From assembly GCA_944321725.1 (NCBI GenBank), contig CALUMI010000009.1, positions 1 through 64,000 on the forward strand: 64,000 nucleotides of DNA. The letters are read 5' to 3'. Positions 44,863 to 53,119 of the stretch are shown one piece after another; the stretch's first letter is position 1, and each line of letters opens with the position of its first letter. Source of the DNA: an uncultured Muribaculaceae bacterium. GTDB taxonomy: Bacteria; Bacteroidota; Bacteroidia; Bacteroidales; Muribaculaceae. A model generated the notes under the pieces. It ran no database searches. It was not told the DNA's origin and saw only the letters and a list, made by a program, of their open reading frames with translations. Position numbers and translations under genes: made by a program.

Positions 44863-46992
44863 TCAAATAGTTTTAAATCCAAACACACGATAAATGGCAA
44901 GCGCAACAGGCACAAGATCCGCGTCAAAATCATTTGAGCCATGCCGCAAATCCTTTCCGGATTCCAAAGCGGAAACAATAGCTTTGTAGCCTTCTGGTGA
45001 AATAAATCTGCCATAGTCCTTCAACCGTTTGCTTTGTATCAATTTGGCTATATGATTGCAAACCGTACTTCTTTTCAATCCTCTCAAAGCCACTATCTCA
45101 TCGATGCCATATCCCCTTTCTGCCAAAAAGAGCGTAACATCCTCCGAGAATCCGGGTACTACGGCAGGCAGACCTTTGAATTTTCTTACGGCGCTTATGA
45201 ATTGCCTGCCAAACCGCACAACTTTTTTCTCGCCTACTCCGGGTACCGACGCAAACTCATACAACGTTGTCGGCAATAAATCCGCAATGTCTGAAACGAC
45301 CTTATCGCTAAAAATTATATACGGAGGCACATTCTCCTGCCTCGCAATCTGCAATCTCACAGATTTTAAATTCTCCACCAAACGCTGCTTCGGAGAAACA
45401 GACGCTTTTCTGTCCTCAAAGATATTCGTCCCACTGCGCTTTTTATACCTTTCAAATGTGATTCTCGACATCATCACCGGCGGCACAAGCCCTTTAACCA
45501 CATCCCATCCGTAGGAAGTCACCTTCAAATGATTTCCTTCATTATAAGCGATGTCGAAAAGTCCTATCTGAATCATTTGCAAAATATATCCGTTCCAAAC
45601 CGAATGCGACAGATTGGCACCCGCCCCGAACGTTTTGATTTTGTCGTAACCTTTTTCCGACAAGGCAGGCAAGCGCACTCCGCGAAGCACATTCACGAGC
45701 ACCATCATGCCAAGCGACTGTCCGGTCCTGACAGCCGCGCTGACAGCCATTTGGCAAAGCATTGTACCGTCAAACCTATCAGGCGGATTTTTGCACACAT
45801 CGCAATTACCGCAATCATGATCATAACGCTCATTAAAGTAGCTAAGCAGCATTCGCCTGCGGCACACACCCGCCTCCGCATATTCCTGCATCCTCCTCAA
45901 CTTTAAACGGTTAATCTCCAACTGTCCGGATTCCTCAACAAAATGCGTAAGCATGGCCACATCAGAATAAGAATAAAACATCAGCGTGTCAGCCGGAAGT
46001 CCGTCACGGCCTGCCCGGCCTATTTCCTGATAGTAGCACTCAATGTTTTTAGGCATGTTGAAATGCACTACCCAACGGATATTACTTTTGTCTATGCCCA
46101 TGCCAAAGGCAATCGTGGCACATATTATATTTATTTCATCATTAAGGAAAAGCCGCTGGACGCGCAAACGGTCGGCATTCCCCATTCCCGCATGATAACT
46201 CATCGCGTTATAACCTTCCTTGCAAAGGAATTTCGCCACTTTTTCGGTATTTGCGCGGCTCAGGCAATAGATTATTCCGCTTTGTCGAGGATGCTCGTCG
46301 ATAAAATCGCATATCTTCCTCAATTTTTCTTTTTCAGTATAATTGGCGATTACTCCCAAAGAAAGGTTAGGACGGTCGAAAGAGGATATAAACATTTCAG
46401 CGTCAGGCATTCTGAGTTGCCTGACAATGTCGTCACGAGTAAGTTTGTCGGCAGTGGCCGTAAGCGCGATAAAAGGAATGTCCTTGAAATATTGTTTCAA
46501 TACCGAAAGTTTGGTGTACTCAGGCCGGAAATCATGTCCCCACTGAGAGATGCAATGAGCCTCATCGACCGCTATCATGCTGATTTGCAATGACGACGAC
46601 CATCTGTCAATCTCCGCAAGCAATCTCTCCGGAGAGATATAGAGCAACTTGATTTTTCCCGAGAACACCTTTTCAATCACTTCCCTGTTAGTGGCGTCGC
46701 TCTGCATACTGTTGACTGCCGCGGCCGGAATGCCGTTGCTTTGCAAAGCGTCAACCTGATCTTTCATAAGCGCGAGCAATGGAGATATCACAATGGCGCA
46801 GCCCTCGCTCATAAGGGCAGGCAACTGAAAACACACAGATTTTCCGCCGCCCGTAGGCATAAGCACCAACGCGTCTCCGCCTTTCATCACGTGCCGTATC
46901 ACGTCATACTGTATCGGGCGGAAACTATCGTAACCATAAAATTTTTTCAGGAGGCAGAGCGCGGTTTTGTATATGTTTTCATCAGAAAGCAT
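44863..46992 (-). CDS. recQ: RecQ family ATP-dependent DNA helicase
   Basis: A 709-residue 3'-5' DNA helicase. Motifs: FRPIQYDVIRHVM, MPTGGGKSVCFQLP (Walker A), AVDEAHCISQWGHDFRPEY (DEAH), and a zinc-binding region RRRMLLSYFNERYDHDCGNC followed by CDVC. A RQC winged helix and an HRDC-like domain (IADLLPTTLYEFASVPGVGE) follow, with a C-terminal helix-turn-helix segment. RecQ acts in recombination and fork repair. Its start overlaps the upstream transferase gene by 11 nt. Confidence 0.96.
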   Translation of the reverse strand: MLSDENIYKTALCLLKKFYGYDSFRPIQYDVIRHVMKGGDALVLMPTGGGKSVCFQLPALMSEGCAIVISPLLALMKDQVDALQSNGIPAAAVNSMQSDATNREVIEKVFSGKIKLLYISPERLLAEIDRWSSSLQISMIAVDEAHCISQWGHDFRPEYTKLSVLKQYFKDIPFIALTATADKLTRDDIVRQLRMPDAEMFISSFDRPNLSLGVIANYTEKEKLRKICDFIDEHPRQSGIIYCLSRANTEKVAKFLCKEGYNAMSYHAGMGNADRLRVQRLFLNDEINIICATIAFGMGIDKSNIRWVVHFNMPKNIECYYQEIGRAGRDGLPADTLMFYSYSDVAMLTHFVEESGQLEINRLKLRRMQEYAEAGVCRRRMLLSYFNERYDHDCGNCDVCKNPPDRFDGTMLCQMAVSAAVRTGQSLGMMVLVNVLRGVRLPALSEKGYDKIKTFGAGANLSHSVWNGYILQMIQIGLFDIAYNEGNHLKVTSYGWDVVKGLVPPVMMSRITFERYKKRSGTNIFEDRKASVSPKQRLVENLKSVRLQIARQENVPPYIIFSDKVVSDIADLLPTTLYEFASVPGVGEKKVVRFGRQFISAVRKFKGLPAVVPGFSEDVTLFLAERGYGIDEIVALRGLKRSTVCNHIAKLIQSKRLKDYGRFISPEGYKAIVSALESGKDLRHGSNDFDADLVPVALAIYRVFGFKTI

Positions 46993-48358
46993 TTTTTTCT
47001 CCGTGTATTGCGTTAATCAAGGTACGGACTATAATTTTTATATCTAACCAAAACGTCCAGTTCTCAATATATTTCACATCATATTCCACACGCTTTTCCA
47101 TCTGCCACAGTTCTTCCGTCTGCCCACGGTAGCCGTTGACCTGCGCAAGCCCCGTAATGCCGGGCTTTATTATGTGGCGAACCATGTATTTGTCAATCAG
47201 TTTGCTGTATTCATCCGTTTGTTTCACCATGTGTGGACGCGGCCCAACTACCGACATGTTCCCGATAAGCACATTGATAAATTGAGGCAGCTCGTCCAAA
47301 CTTGTCCGGCGGAGGAAATCTCCCACCTTAGTTTTTCTCGGGTCATCTTTTGTGGCCTGCAAACTGTCGGCCTCGCAATTCACCCTCATCGTACGGAACT
47401 TGTAACATGTAAATTCCTTTCCCCGATAGCCTGTGCGCTTCTGTTTGAACAGCACCGGCCCTTTCGATGATGATTTAATCGCTATTATAATAGGTATAAG
47501 CACCGTACACGACACAACTGCTATGGCACACAACGAGAATATCAAGTCGAAAATGCGCTTAATCATACGGTTATACCAATTCTGCAACGGATTAGGACGA
47601 TAAATCAGGACCGGAATATTGCCTATCGACGACAGCCGGAATGTTGTTGTCATGAAACCGCTTATCCGTGGCACATAATAAAAGTCCACATCATGCCTGT
47701 CGGCTATTTTAATAAGGTTGCCGACATCTTTTTCTTCCGACGACATCGCACAGTACAATTCGTCTATTTTATTGTCGATTATGAACTGCTCTATACTGTC
47801 GATATTCCCCTTTATGCTGACATCCTTATATTTTACATTGTCGAATATTCCCATTATGCGGTAGCCGTAGCCTTGGTCGGAGCGCATTTCATCGTAAAGC
47901 TGCCGTGCCGTGCCATTCCAGCCCACAATTATTATTCTTCGATAATTCAAGCCTTTGCTGCGGAAAAATTTTATTATCCTGCGCGACACAATCCACCATA
48001 TAGCCAACAAAGGATAAAACAAGGAATAGAAGTAGACATAAATCCGTATCGGAACATCGTCATAGCCCACAATGCTCATAAATGTCATCATGACAAGACA
48101 ATGGATAAAAAACACCTGCAACAGCATTATCATTATCTTGTCGACAAAAAGCACACGCTTTTTATGAACTTCCGAAAAAAGGAATATCGCCGGACAATAG
48201 GACACATTAAGAAATATTAAAGTCACCTTATTGCAAAACATCCCGTTGTCAGGATTATGGTACACCACAAAAAGATATACCATATTCAACAGTATAAAGT
48301 CAACCATAGTTGTAACTATGTTGACTAAATATCCGTAACGACCTTTTTTAGACTCCAT
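46982..48358 (-). CDS. undecaprenyl-phosphate sugar phosphotransferase (WcaJ-like)
   Basis: About 458 residues from the ATG at 48358 (a TTG further upstream lies in the terminator region). Five N-terminal membrane spans, a Rossmann-like middle domain (RRIIIVGWNGTARQLYDEM) and a C-terminal bacterial sugar transferase domain: KRIFDLIFSL, GPVLFKQKRTGYRGKEFTCY, KFRTMRVN, LRRTSLDELPQFINVL and MSVVGPRPHM. It transfers a hexose-1-phosphate to undecaprenyl phosphate to initiate polysaccharide synthesis. It lies 10 kb from the rfb operon, with no other glycan genes beside it. It overlaps recQ by 11 nt. Confidence 0.92.
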   Translation of the reverse strand: MESKKGRYGYLVNIVTTMVDFILLNMVYLFVVYHNPDNGMFCNKVTLIFLNVSYCPAIFLFSEVHKKRVLFVDKIMIMLLQVFFIHCLVMMTFMSIVGYDDVPIRIYVYFYSLFYPLLAIWWIVSRRIIKFFRSKGLNYRRIIIVGWNGTARQLYDEMRSDQGYGYRIMGIFDNVKYKDVSIKGNIDSIEQFIIDNKIDELYCAMSSEEKDVGNLIKIADRHDVDFYYVPRISGFMTTTFRLSSIGNIPVLIYRPNPLQNWYNRMIKRIFDLIFSLCAIAVVSCTVLIPIIIAIKSSSKGPVLFKQKRTGYRGKEFTCYKFRTMRVNCEADSLQATKDDPRKTKVGDFLRRTSLDELPQFINVLIGNMSVVGPRPHMVKQTDEYSKLIDKYMVRHIIKPGITGLAQVNGYRGQTEELWQMEKRVEYDVKYIENWTFWLDIKIIVRTLINAIHGEKNAF

Positions 48359-48373
48359 TGCGCACTTTAAAAA

Positions 48374-48409
48374 TCCACATTGCAAAAATCAGCTATTTTG
48401 CAATGTGGA
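48374..48409 (-). terminator. strong terminator of the DUF349 gene
   Basis: TCCACATTGCAAAA (48374-48387) and TTTTGCAATGTGGA (48396-48409) form a perfect 14-bp stem with an 8-nt loop, followed by TTTTT on the minus strand. Confidence 0.9.
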
Positions 48410-48427
48410 ATCTATCGTTTTTTCAAA

Positions 48428-50251
48428 TTATAACTTTTCGTCTATCAATTCTATCTTTTTCTCAAGCATCGACAACTCTTCTTTGGCTTTGGCTATACGG
48501 CGTTCCATCTCTTTCAAGACAGTTCCACCCGATTTAGATGTGACATTGAAAAAGCCAAGATTGTTTTCGTAGGTCTTCACCTCGCCGCGTTTTTGCTCGT
48601 ATTGACGCATAAGTTTTTCCCGCTCGCGATAAAGTTTGTTCTTGTCAGCCGACAATTCGTCGATACTTCCCGCATAATTGTCAAGATACAATTTGCCGTC
48701 GGTAATTCCGAATTTGTCGTAAACCTCGTCGAGTGCTTTCTTAAACTCTTTATAAATCTTATCCTTATCTCTAAAAGGCACATGCCCTATCTTTTGGAAC
48801 TCAGCCAACAACGATTTCAAAAGTTCTCTGAGCTCGTCTTTCGAAATGCTCTCATCAATGTTTTTCAACTTATCGATGACAGCCCTCTTGGCCTCCAAAT
48901 TGCTGCGTTCCTGCTGATTTTCGGTAGATTTGGTTTTATTCCTGTTATCAAAGAAATAGTCACACGCCGAGATAAAACGCTTCCATAGCGCGTTATTGTT
49001 ACGCCTGCTGACCGGTCCGATTGTCTTCCACTCTTTCTGCAAAGCGATAAACTCATCTGTGGCTTTCTTCCATTCGGTACTGTCTTTCAGTGCCTCCGCA
49101 CGCTCACACAGACGCTGCTTCTTTTCCAAATTATCCGCCGACTCGTCTTTTATCTTTTTGAAAAATTCAGCCTTGCGTGTAAAGAAGTCGTCGCAAGTCT
49201 TGCGAAATCTTGCAAACAGCTCATTGTTCACTTTTCTCGACGCGAAGCCCAAAGTCTTCCAACGCTCCTGCAAAGCAATAATCTGCTTGGTCATGTCATT
49301 CCATTTGTTGAAAGAGTCGAGTCCGTTGAAATCGAGTTTCTCAGCCTCCTCACAGATAGCAATCTTGGCAGCCTCATTCTCTTTCTCATCGGCTTTGCGC
49401 TTTTCGAAAAATTCCTGATGCCGCTTATTGATTACGGTAGAGGCATCTTTGAAGCGTTTCCACAAATCTTCCCTTATCTCTTTCACAACCGGGCCTATCT
49501 CACGCCACTTGTCATGCAGCTCCTGCAACTTCTTAAAGGCAGATACCACATCTTTCTCCTCCGACAATTTTTCTGCCGCCTCACAAAGCTGCTGCTTCGC
49601 CTCAAGATTTTTCTTGAAATCGTAATCCCTCAATTCTTTATTGATTTTCCATAAATCATAGAATTGCTCCGTCACCGTCTGGTAGTGTTTCCAAAGAGCC
49701 TTGTCTTCCGACGGCGGCACATCGCCTGACGACTTAAAATCCTGCTGCAGTTGCTGAAAACGCTGATAATGCTTGTTGATGCTGTCGGCATCTTTCACTA
49801 TCCCGTCGAGCTCATCGAGCACTTTGCGTCTTTTCTCCAAATTGGCGCGCATTTCAGCCTCCTGCTCCGCAAGACGTTCTGCCCTGCGCTCTTTATATCT
49901 GTTAAGTAATTCTTTCAGTTTTTCTTCCGACTCATCCGGCATTGGCGCAAACGCTGACTCTTCATTCCCGTTTTCCTTAAACGCTTCCAATTCTTTTTCC
50001 ATTTCAGCTTTTCTTATGACATAAAAAGCATGTTTCACCGCACCGACACTGTCTTTAACCTCATCCACAGGTTTTTCCACAAGTTCCGACAATACCGATA
50101 TCAGCTGCTCTTTTGTCATAGCGCCGTAATTTTCCGCCGTTTTTGTATTTTCTTCCTCACTGACGCCTGTTTCCTCTTTCGCGTCGACAGGGTTCAAGAT
50201 TGCGTCATTATTCTGCTCTTCGGCAAGAATTGACTTGTCACACGATTCCAT
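48428..50251 (-). CDS. DUF349 repeat protein
   Basis: A 607-residue, highly charged, mostly helical protein. Five or six DUF349 units recur, each about 75 residues, recognisable by repeats such as LQERWKTLGFASRKVNNELF, LQKEWKTIGPVSRRNNNALW, LLAEFQKIGHVPFRDKDKIY and LHDKWREIGPVVKEIREDLW, joined by long helices. The N terminus is acidic and the end is a coiled coil. The function of the family is unknown. The gene is monocistronic with its own promoter and a strong terminator. Confidence 0.93.
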   Translation of the reverse strand: MESCDKSILAEEQNNDAILNPVDAKEETGVSEEENTKTAENYGAMTKEQLISVLSELVEKPVDEVKDSVGAVKHAFYVIRKAEMEKELEAFKENGNEESAFAPMPDESEEKLKELLNRYKERRAERLAEQEAEMRANLEKRRKVLDELDGIVKDADSINKHYQRFQQLQQDFKSSGDVPPSEDKALWKHYQTVTEQFYDLWKINKELRDYDFKKNLEAKQQLCEAAEKLSEEKDVVSAFKKLQELHDKWREIGPVVKEIREDLWKRFKDASTVINKRHQEFFEKRKADEKENEAAKIAICEEAEKLDFNGLDSFNKWNDMTKQIIALQERWKTLGFASRKVNNELFARFRKTCDDFFTRKAEFFKKIKDESADNLEKKQRLCERAEALKDSTEWKKATDEFIALQKEWKTIGPVSRRNNNALWKRFISACDYFFDNRNKTKSTENQQERSNLEAKRAVIDKLKNIDESISKDELRELLKSLLAEFQKIGHVPFRDKDKIYKEFKKALDEVYDKFGITDGKLYLDNYAGSIDELSADKNKLYREREKLMRQYEQKRGEVKTYENNLGFFNVTSKSGGTVLKEMERRIAKAKEELSMLEKKIELIDEKL

Positions 50252-50270
50252 ATCTTTTATGTTTAGGTTC

Positions 50271-50291
50271 CGGCTGCCAAAACAACAGCCG
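50271..50291 (-). promoter_or_regulatory. small hairpin in the DUF349 leader
   Basis: CGGCTG (50271-50276) and CAGCCG (50286-50291) form a 6-bp stem, lying between the -7 box and the ATG. Confidence 0.35.
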
Positions 50292-50308
50292 CAATTTTAA
50301 TTATCGTT

Positions 50309-50340
50309 CAAATATACATGATAAAATCAACTCCGGCAAA
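50309..50340 (-). promoter_or_regulatory. promoter of the DUF349 gene
   Basis: Minus strand TTTG (50337-50340), a 20-bp spacer and TATATTTG (50309-50316), both perfect consensus matches. Confidence 0.75.
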
Positions 50341-50366
50341 ACAAAAAACAGAAATATTCGGCAATA

Positions 50367-50391
50367 AGCATCAAAAACATGTTTTTATGCT
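50367..50391 (-). terminator. possible hairpin terminator of the M16 peptidase gene
   Basis: AGCAT/ATGCT with an inner AAAAA/TTTTT stem and one bulged base, starting 18 nt after the stop. No clear U-run follows, so it is tentative. Confidence 0.4.
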
Positions 50392-50409
50392 CTACAACAT
50401 AGCCTTACA

Positions 50410-51648
50410 TCACAGCGACGACTCATAATATACAGTAGAGCAATTCTCTTTTCTCAATACAGCGCCAGCCACAGACGCAAGACACTCCTTTGTCACACTT
50501 CTGTATTTACGCGCCTCATCATTTATCATGCCGGCATCGCCAAGCAATTCATAATAGGCGAGATTATATGCGCGCTCATCATTGTTTATTACGCTGAAAA
50601 GCATGTTCGACTCAAAGCGGTTGGCATTTTTTTCTATCTCCTCTTCTGTGACATCACCGGAGGCCACTTTCTCAAGCTCATCATCTATGGCACGCTCCAC
50701 ACTCTCGAAACCGACTCCCGGCAATAATTGGGCCTTAATCAGCAGCACGCCGGCATCAAGCTCTCCCGTTATCGACGCGTCGATTGACGACACCAAACCG
50801 CCTTTTGCGAATATATTACGGAAAAAACGCGACGAGCGTCCGTTTGACAGCACATCGCTAAGCAAATCGCAAGCCTGATAATCACCGGAGAAACGGTCAC
50901 AAATATGATATGCGCGAAGCAATACGTTATTAGGTACATTACGGCTTACTCTCAAAACCCTGCCAGAATCTTGCACGGGCTCTTCCGGAAGCTCCGCCTT
51001 CCCCACACCCGCCGACTGTATGCCGCCGAACCATTTCTCAGCCAAACGGAACACCTCATCGGAACCTATATTGCCCACCACCGACAGGACTGCATTGTCG
51101 GGCGCGTAATATCTCTTGTAAAAATCACGCACCGCCCCTGCCGGCATAGTTTCTATATCTTCAACACTCAGACCTATCACAGGCCAACGGTATGGATGCT
51201 CGCGGTATGCCAATCCTCTCCACAAATGCGTCAAATCGCCATACGGCACATTCAAAACACGCTGTTTGAACTCCTCAGCGACAACACTGCGCTGAACCGA
51301 CAGGCTCTTTCCGTCAAGCCTAAGGCCGTTCATCCTGTCGGATTCAAGCCAAAAAGCGGTTTCAATGTTAGCCACAGGCAACACTTCATAATAATTCGTC
51401 AAATCACAGGTTGTCCATGCGTTGTTTTCCCCGCCCGCCTCCTGCAACGGCATATCGAAACTCGGCGCATTTTCCGAGCCGCCGAACATCAAATGCTCCA
51501 ACAAATGCGCAAGGCCTGTATGTGCGGGATTCTCATTTCTTGAGCCTACGCAATACAGCAAATTAAATGCCGCCATTTGCGTAGCGGCATTGCGATTATG
51601 AACCACTTTCAGTCCGTTGCCCAACACATGTCTGTTGACTTCAATCAT
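50410..51648 (-). CDS. M16 family zinc peptidase (insulinase-like)
   Basis: A 412-residue metallopeptidase with the inverted zinc motif HLLEH at residues 48-52 (GLAHLLEHLMFGGSENAPSF), and the second Glu region near 125-130. The second half is the inactive partner domain of the M16 fold. There is no obvious signal peptide, so the location is uncertain. It starts within the cyclophilin gene's last codons (8-nt overlap), so the two are cotranscribed. The natural substrate is unknown. Confidence 0.9.
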   Translation of the reverse strand: MIEVNRHVLGNGLKVVHNRNAATQMAAFNLLYCVGSRNENPAHTGLAHLLEHLMFGGSENAPSFDMPLQEAGGENNAWTTCDLTNYYEVLPVANIETAFWLESDRMNGLRLDGKSLSVQRSVVAEEFKQRVLNVPYGDLTHLWRGLAYREHPYRWPVIGLSVEDIETMPAGAVRDFYKRYYAPDNAVLSVVGNIGSDEVFRLAEKWFGGIQSAGVGKAELPEEPVQDSGRVLRVSRNVPNNVLLRAYHICDRFSGDYQACDLLSDVLSNGRSSRFFRNIFAKGGLVSSIDASITGELDAGVLLIKAQLLPGVGFESVERAIDDELEKVASGDVTEEEIEKNANRFESNMLFSVINNDERAYNLAYYELLGDAGMINDEARKYRSVTKECLASVAGAVLRKENCSTVYYESSL

Positions 51649-52534
51649 CTGCCAATAAAGCTCTTATAATTTTAACATCCTCAACAGGCCGGTCATTGCG
51701 GTCAGTCGCAACCAATTGTATTTTATCCACCACATCCATTCCTTCCACAACCTCTCCGTACACAGTATACGCTCCGTCAAGAAAAGGCGTTCCGCCTATG
51801 GTCGTATAAAGTTCTTTTTGAGAGTCGGTAAATCCGGCGAGCCTGCCTTTCAAAGAGTCTTCCGTCTGTTTTATCAATTCTTCTTGCAAAGCCTGCAGTC
51901 CGGCAGAATTACGGGCACGCCGCAAATCCATTATCTCCTGCCTGCGCCCTGCCGCAAGCGACTCGAAAAGCGCTTGTTTTTGCCGGTTCTGCATGGATTT
52001 TTCCATTTGGGAAAGTTCCTGACTGTTGTATTTTTTTCCTGTCACTATATAGAACTGCGAGCCCGACGACTTTTTCTCAGGATTCACATTGTCGCCTGTT
52101 CGCGCAGCTGCTATCGCCCCGCGTTTATGGATACATCCCGGAACAAACTCCGCCGGAATCTCCGTACCATAATCCGATGCTCCGAGCATTTGCCCTTTCT
52201 TCGCGTTTTTCGAAGCGGGATCGCCTGTCTGCACCATAAAATCTTTTATCACCCGGTGGAAAAGCACCCCGTCGTATGCGCCTTCTTTCACATTCTTCAC
52301 GAAGTTGTCCCTATGTCCGGGCGTTTCGTTGTATAATTCTATTTTAATATTGCCCATAGTGGTTTCAAGAACCACCGCCACTCGTTTGTCATTCATCAAC
52401 ATACTATTTTCTTTTTCAAAAGCGCCAGAGCTTACAGAAAGCATAAACACGCCCGCCAACACCGACAGGACGCACAATACCGGCTTAAATGCCTTTCGGG
52501 TACACACGCTTATATATCCTCCGGAAATTGTCAT
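51641..52534 (-). CDS. exported cyclophilin-type peptidyl-prolyl isomerase with a long insertion
   Basis: A 297-residue protein. An N-terminal hydrophobic segment (KPVLCVLSVLAGVFMLSV) suggests export. The cyclophilin core is clear: VLFHRVIKDFMVQTGDP, then SSGSQFYIVTG and, much later, TPFLDGAYTVYGEV. Residues 167-246 are a charged, helical insertion between the last two motifs, which are adjacent in ordinary cyclophilins. It accelerates prolyl isomerisation, probably in the periplasm. The start at 52534 lies inside the preceding small gene (50-nt overlap). Confidence 0.88.
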   Translation of the reverse strand: MTISGGYISVCTRKAFKPVLCVLSVLAGVFMLSVSSGAFEKENSMLMNDKRVAVVLETTMGNIKIELYNETPGHRDNFVKNVKEGAYDGVLFHRVIKDFMVQTGDPASKNAKKGQMLGASDYGTEIPAEFVPGCIHKRGAIAAARTGDNVNPEKKSSGSQFYIVTGKKYNSQELSQMEKSMQNRQKQALFESLAAGRRQEIMDLRRARNSAGLQALQEELIKQTEDSLKGRLAGFTDSQKELYTTIGGTPFLDGAYTVYGEVVEGMDVVDKIQLVATDRNDRPVEDVKIIRALLADD

Positions 52535-52859
52535 CTTTCACATTCAGTTCAGCCACATGCTCATCGTAATCAGCACCCCAAAGGCTTGAAAGCAAATCGG
52601 GTATATATTTATGTTCCCTGTCCTTTTCTATCGAAGCTTTCACCAACATGTCTATGCAAGCCGCATATTTTTCTTTGTTAATCGCGTTCAGATATCTCGC
52701 CGTACTGACAGCGAATTGCCCGTTACGATCCACATTTATTATATTGGTGACCAATTCCGGCATAATACTGTCGCACTTACCAATATTATTGGCAATATAT
52801 TCGTAAGTCAACAACCCGTCCTCGTCTTTTTTTAGTTTTTTAAGTATTTCCTCGTTCAT
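52485..52859 (-). CDS. small acidic hypothetical protein of Bacteroidales type
   Basis: About 124 residues from the ATG at 52859; an upstream start at 52910 would lie in the repeat promoter region. It is mostly helical and charged (NEEILKKLKKDEDGLLTYEY, NRNGQFAVSTARYLNAINKE-like segments), without signal peptide or membrane spans. I do not recognise a family with certainty; similar small proteins occur next to this cyclophilin in other Bacteroidales as far as I recall. Its end overlaps the cyclophilin start by 50 nt, and two tandem promoters lie directly upstream. Confidence 0.75.
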   Translation of the reverse strand: MNEEILKKLKKDEDGLLTYEYIANNIGKCDSIMPELVTNIINVDRNGQFAVSTARYLNAINKEKYAACIDMLVKASIEKDREHKYIPDLLSSLWGADYDEHVAELNVKDDNFRRIYKRVYPKGI

Positions 52860-52879
52860 CAATCTTCGATTTTGTGGTG

Positions 52880-52911
52880 CAAATATAGCGAAAGGTGAGC
52901 GCAGAAGCAAA
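52880..52911 (-). promoter_or_regulatory. proximal copy of a tandem promoter repeat
   Basis: Minus strand TTTG (52908-52911), a 20-bp spacer containing TCACCTTTCGC, and TATATTTG (52880-52887). The 24-nt core 52880-52903 is identical to 52962-52985. Confidence 0.75.
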
Positions 52912-52961
52912 TGAAAACAGAGTTTTCAAACTTGATTATGCCGAACCGCATCTATATTATA

Positions 52962-52992
52962 CAAATATAGCGAAAGGTGAGCGCAATGCAAA
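52962..52992 (-). promoter_or_regulatory. distal copy of the tandem promoter repeat
   Basis: Minus strand TTTG (52989-52992), a 19-bp spacer with the same TCACCTTTCGC, and TATATTTG (52962-52969). Confidence 0.75.
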
Positions 52993-53066
52993 GAATTTGC
53001 CCAATTTGTATTTCCAAACCGCATCCTGTATTATCAAAATCCGACAGTCACCCATACTATACAAAA

Positions 53067-53095
53067 GAGGATGCACCATGATTCAGCACATCCTC
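53067..53095 (-). terminator. terminator of the C10 protease gene
   Basis: GAGGATG (53067-53073) pairs with CATCCTC (53089-53095). On the minus strand TTTTGT follows, 25 nt after the stop codon. Confidence 0.7.
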
Positions 53096-53119
53096 CCAAA
53101 CTGTTTCAATTTTATGACA

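Larger units (their letters stand above)
52880..53036 (-). repeat. tandem duplication of an 82-bp extragenic promoter unit
   Basis: Two units start at 52880 and 52962, 82 bp apart. They share an identical 24-nt core (CAAATATAGCGAAAGGTGAG then CGCA) and a similar far end (CCGAACCGCATC in copy 1, CCAAACCGCATC in copy 2, each followed by a TATTAT). The middles differ. A related core is at 28862. Confidence 0.8.

Noticed and set aside
52880..53036. Possible CRISPR-like repeat
   Set aside because: Only two units, unequal middles and a clear promoter structure, with no cas genes nearby.
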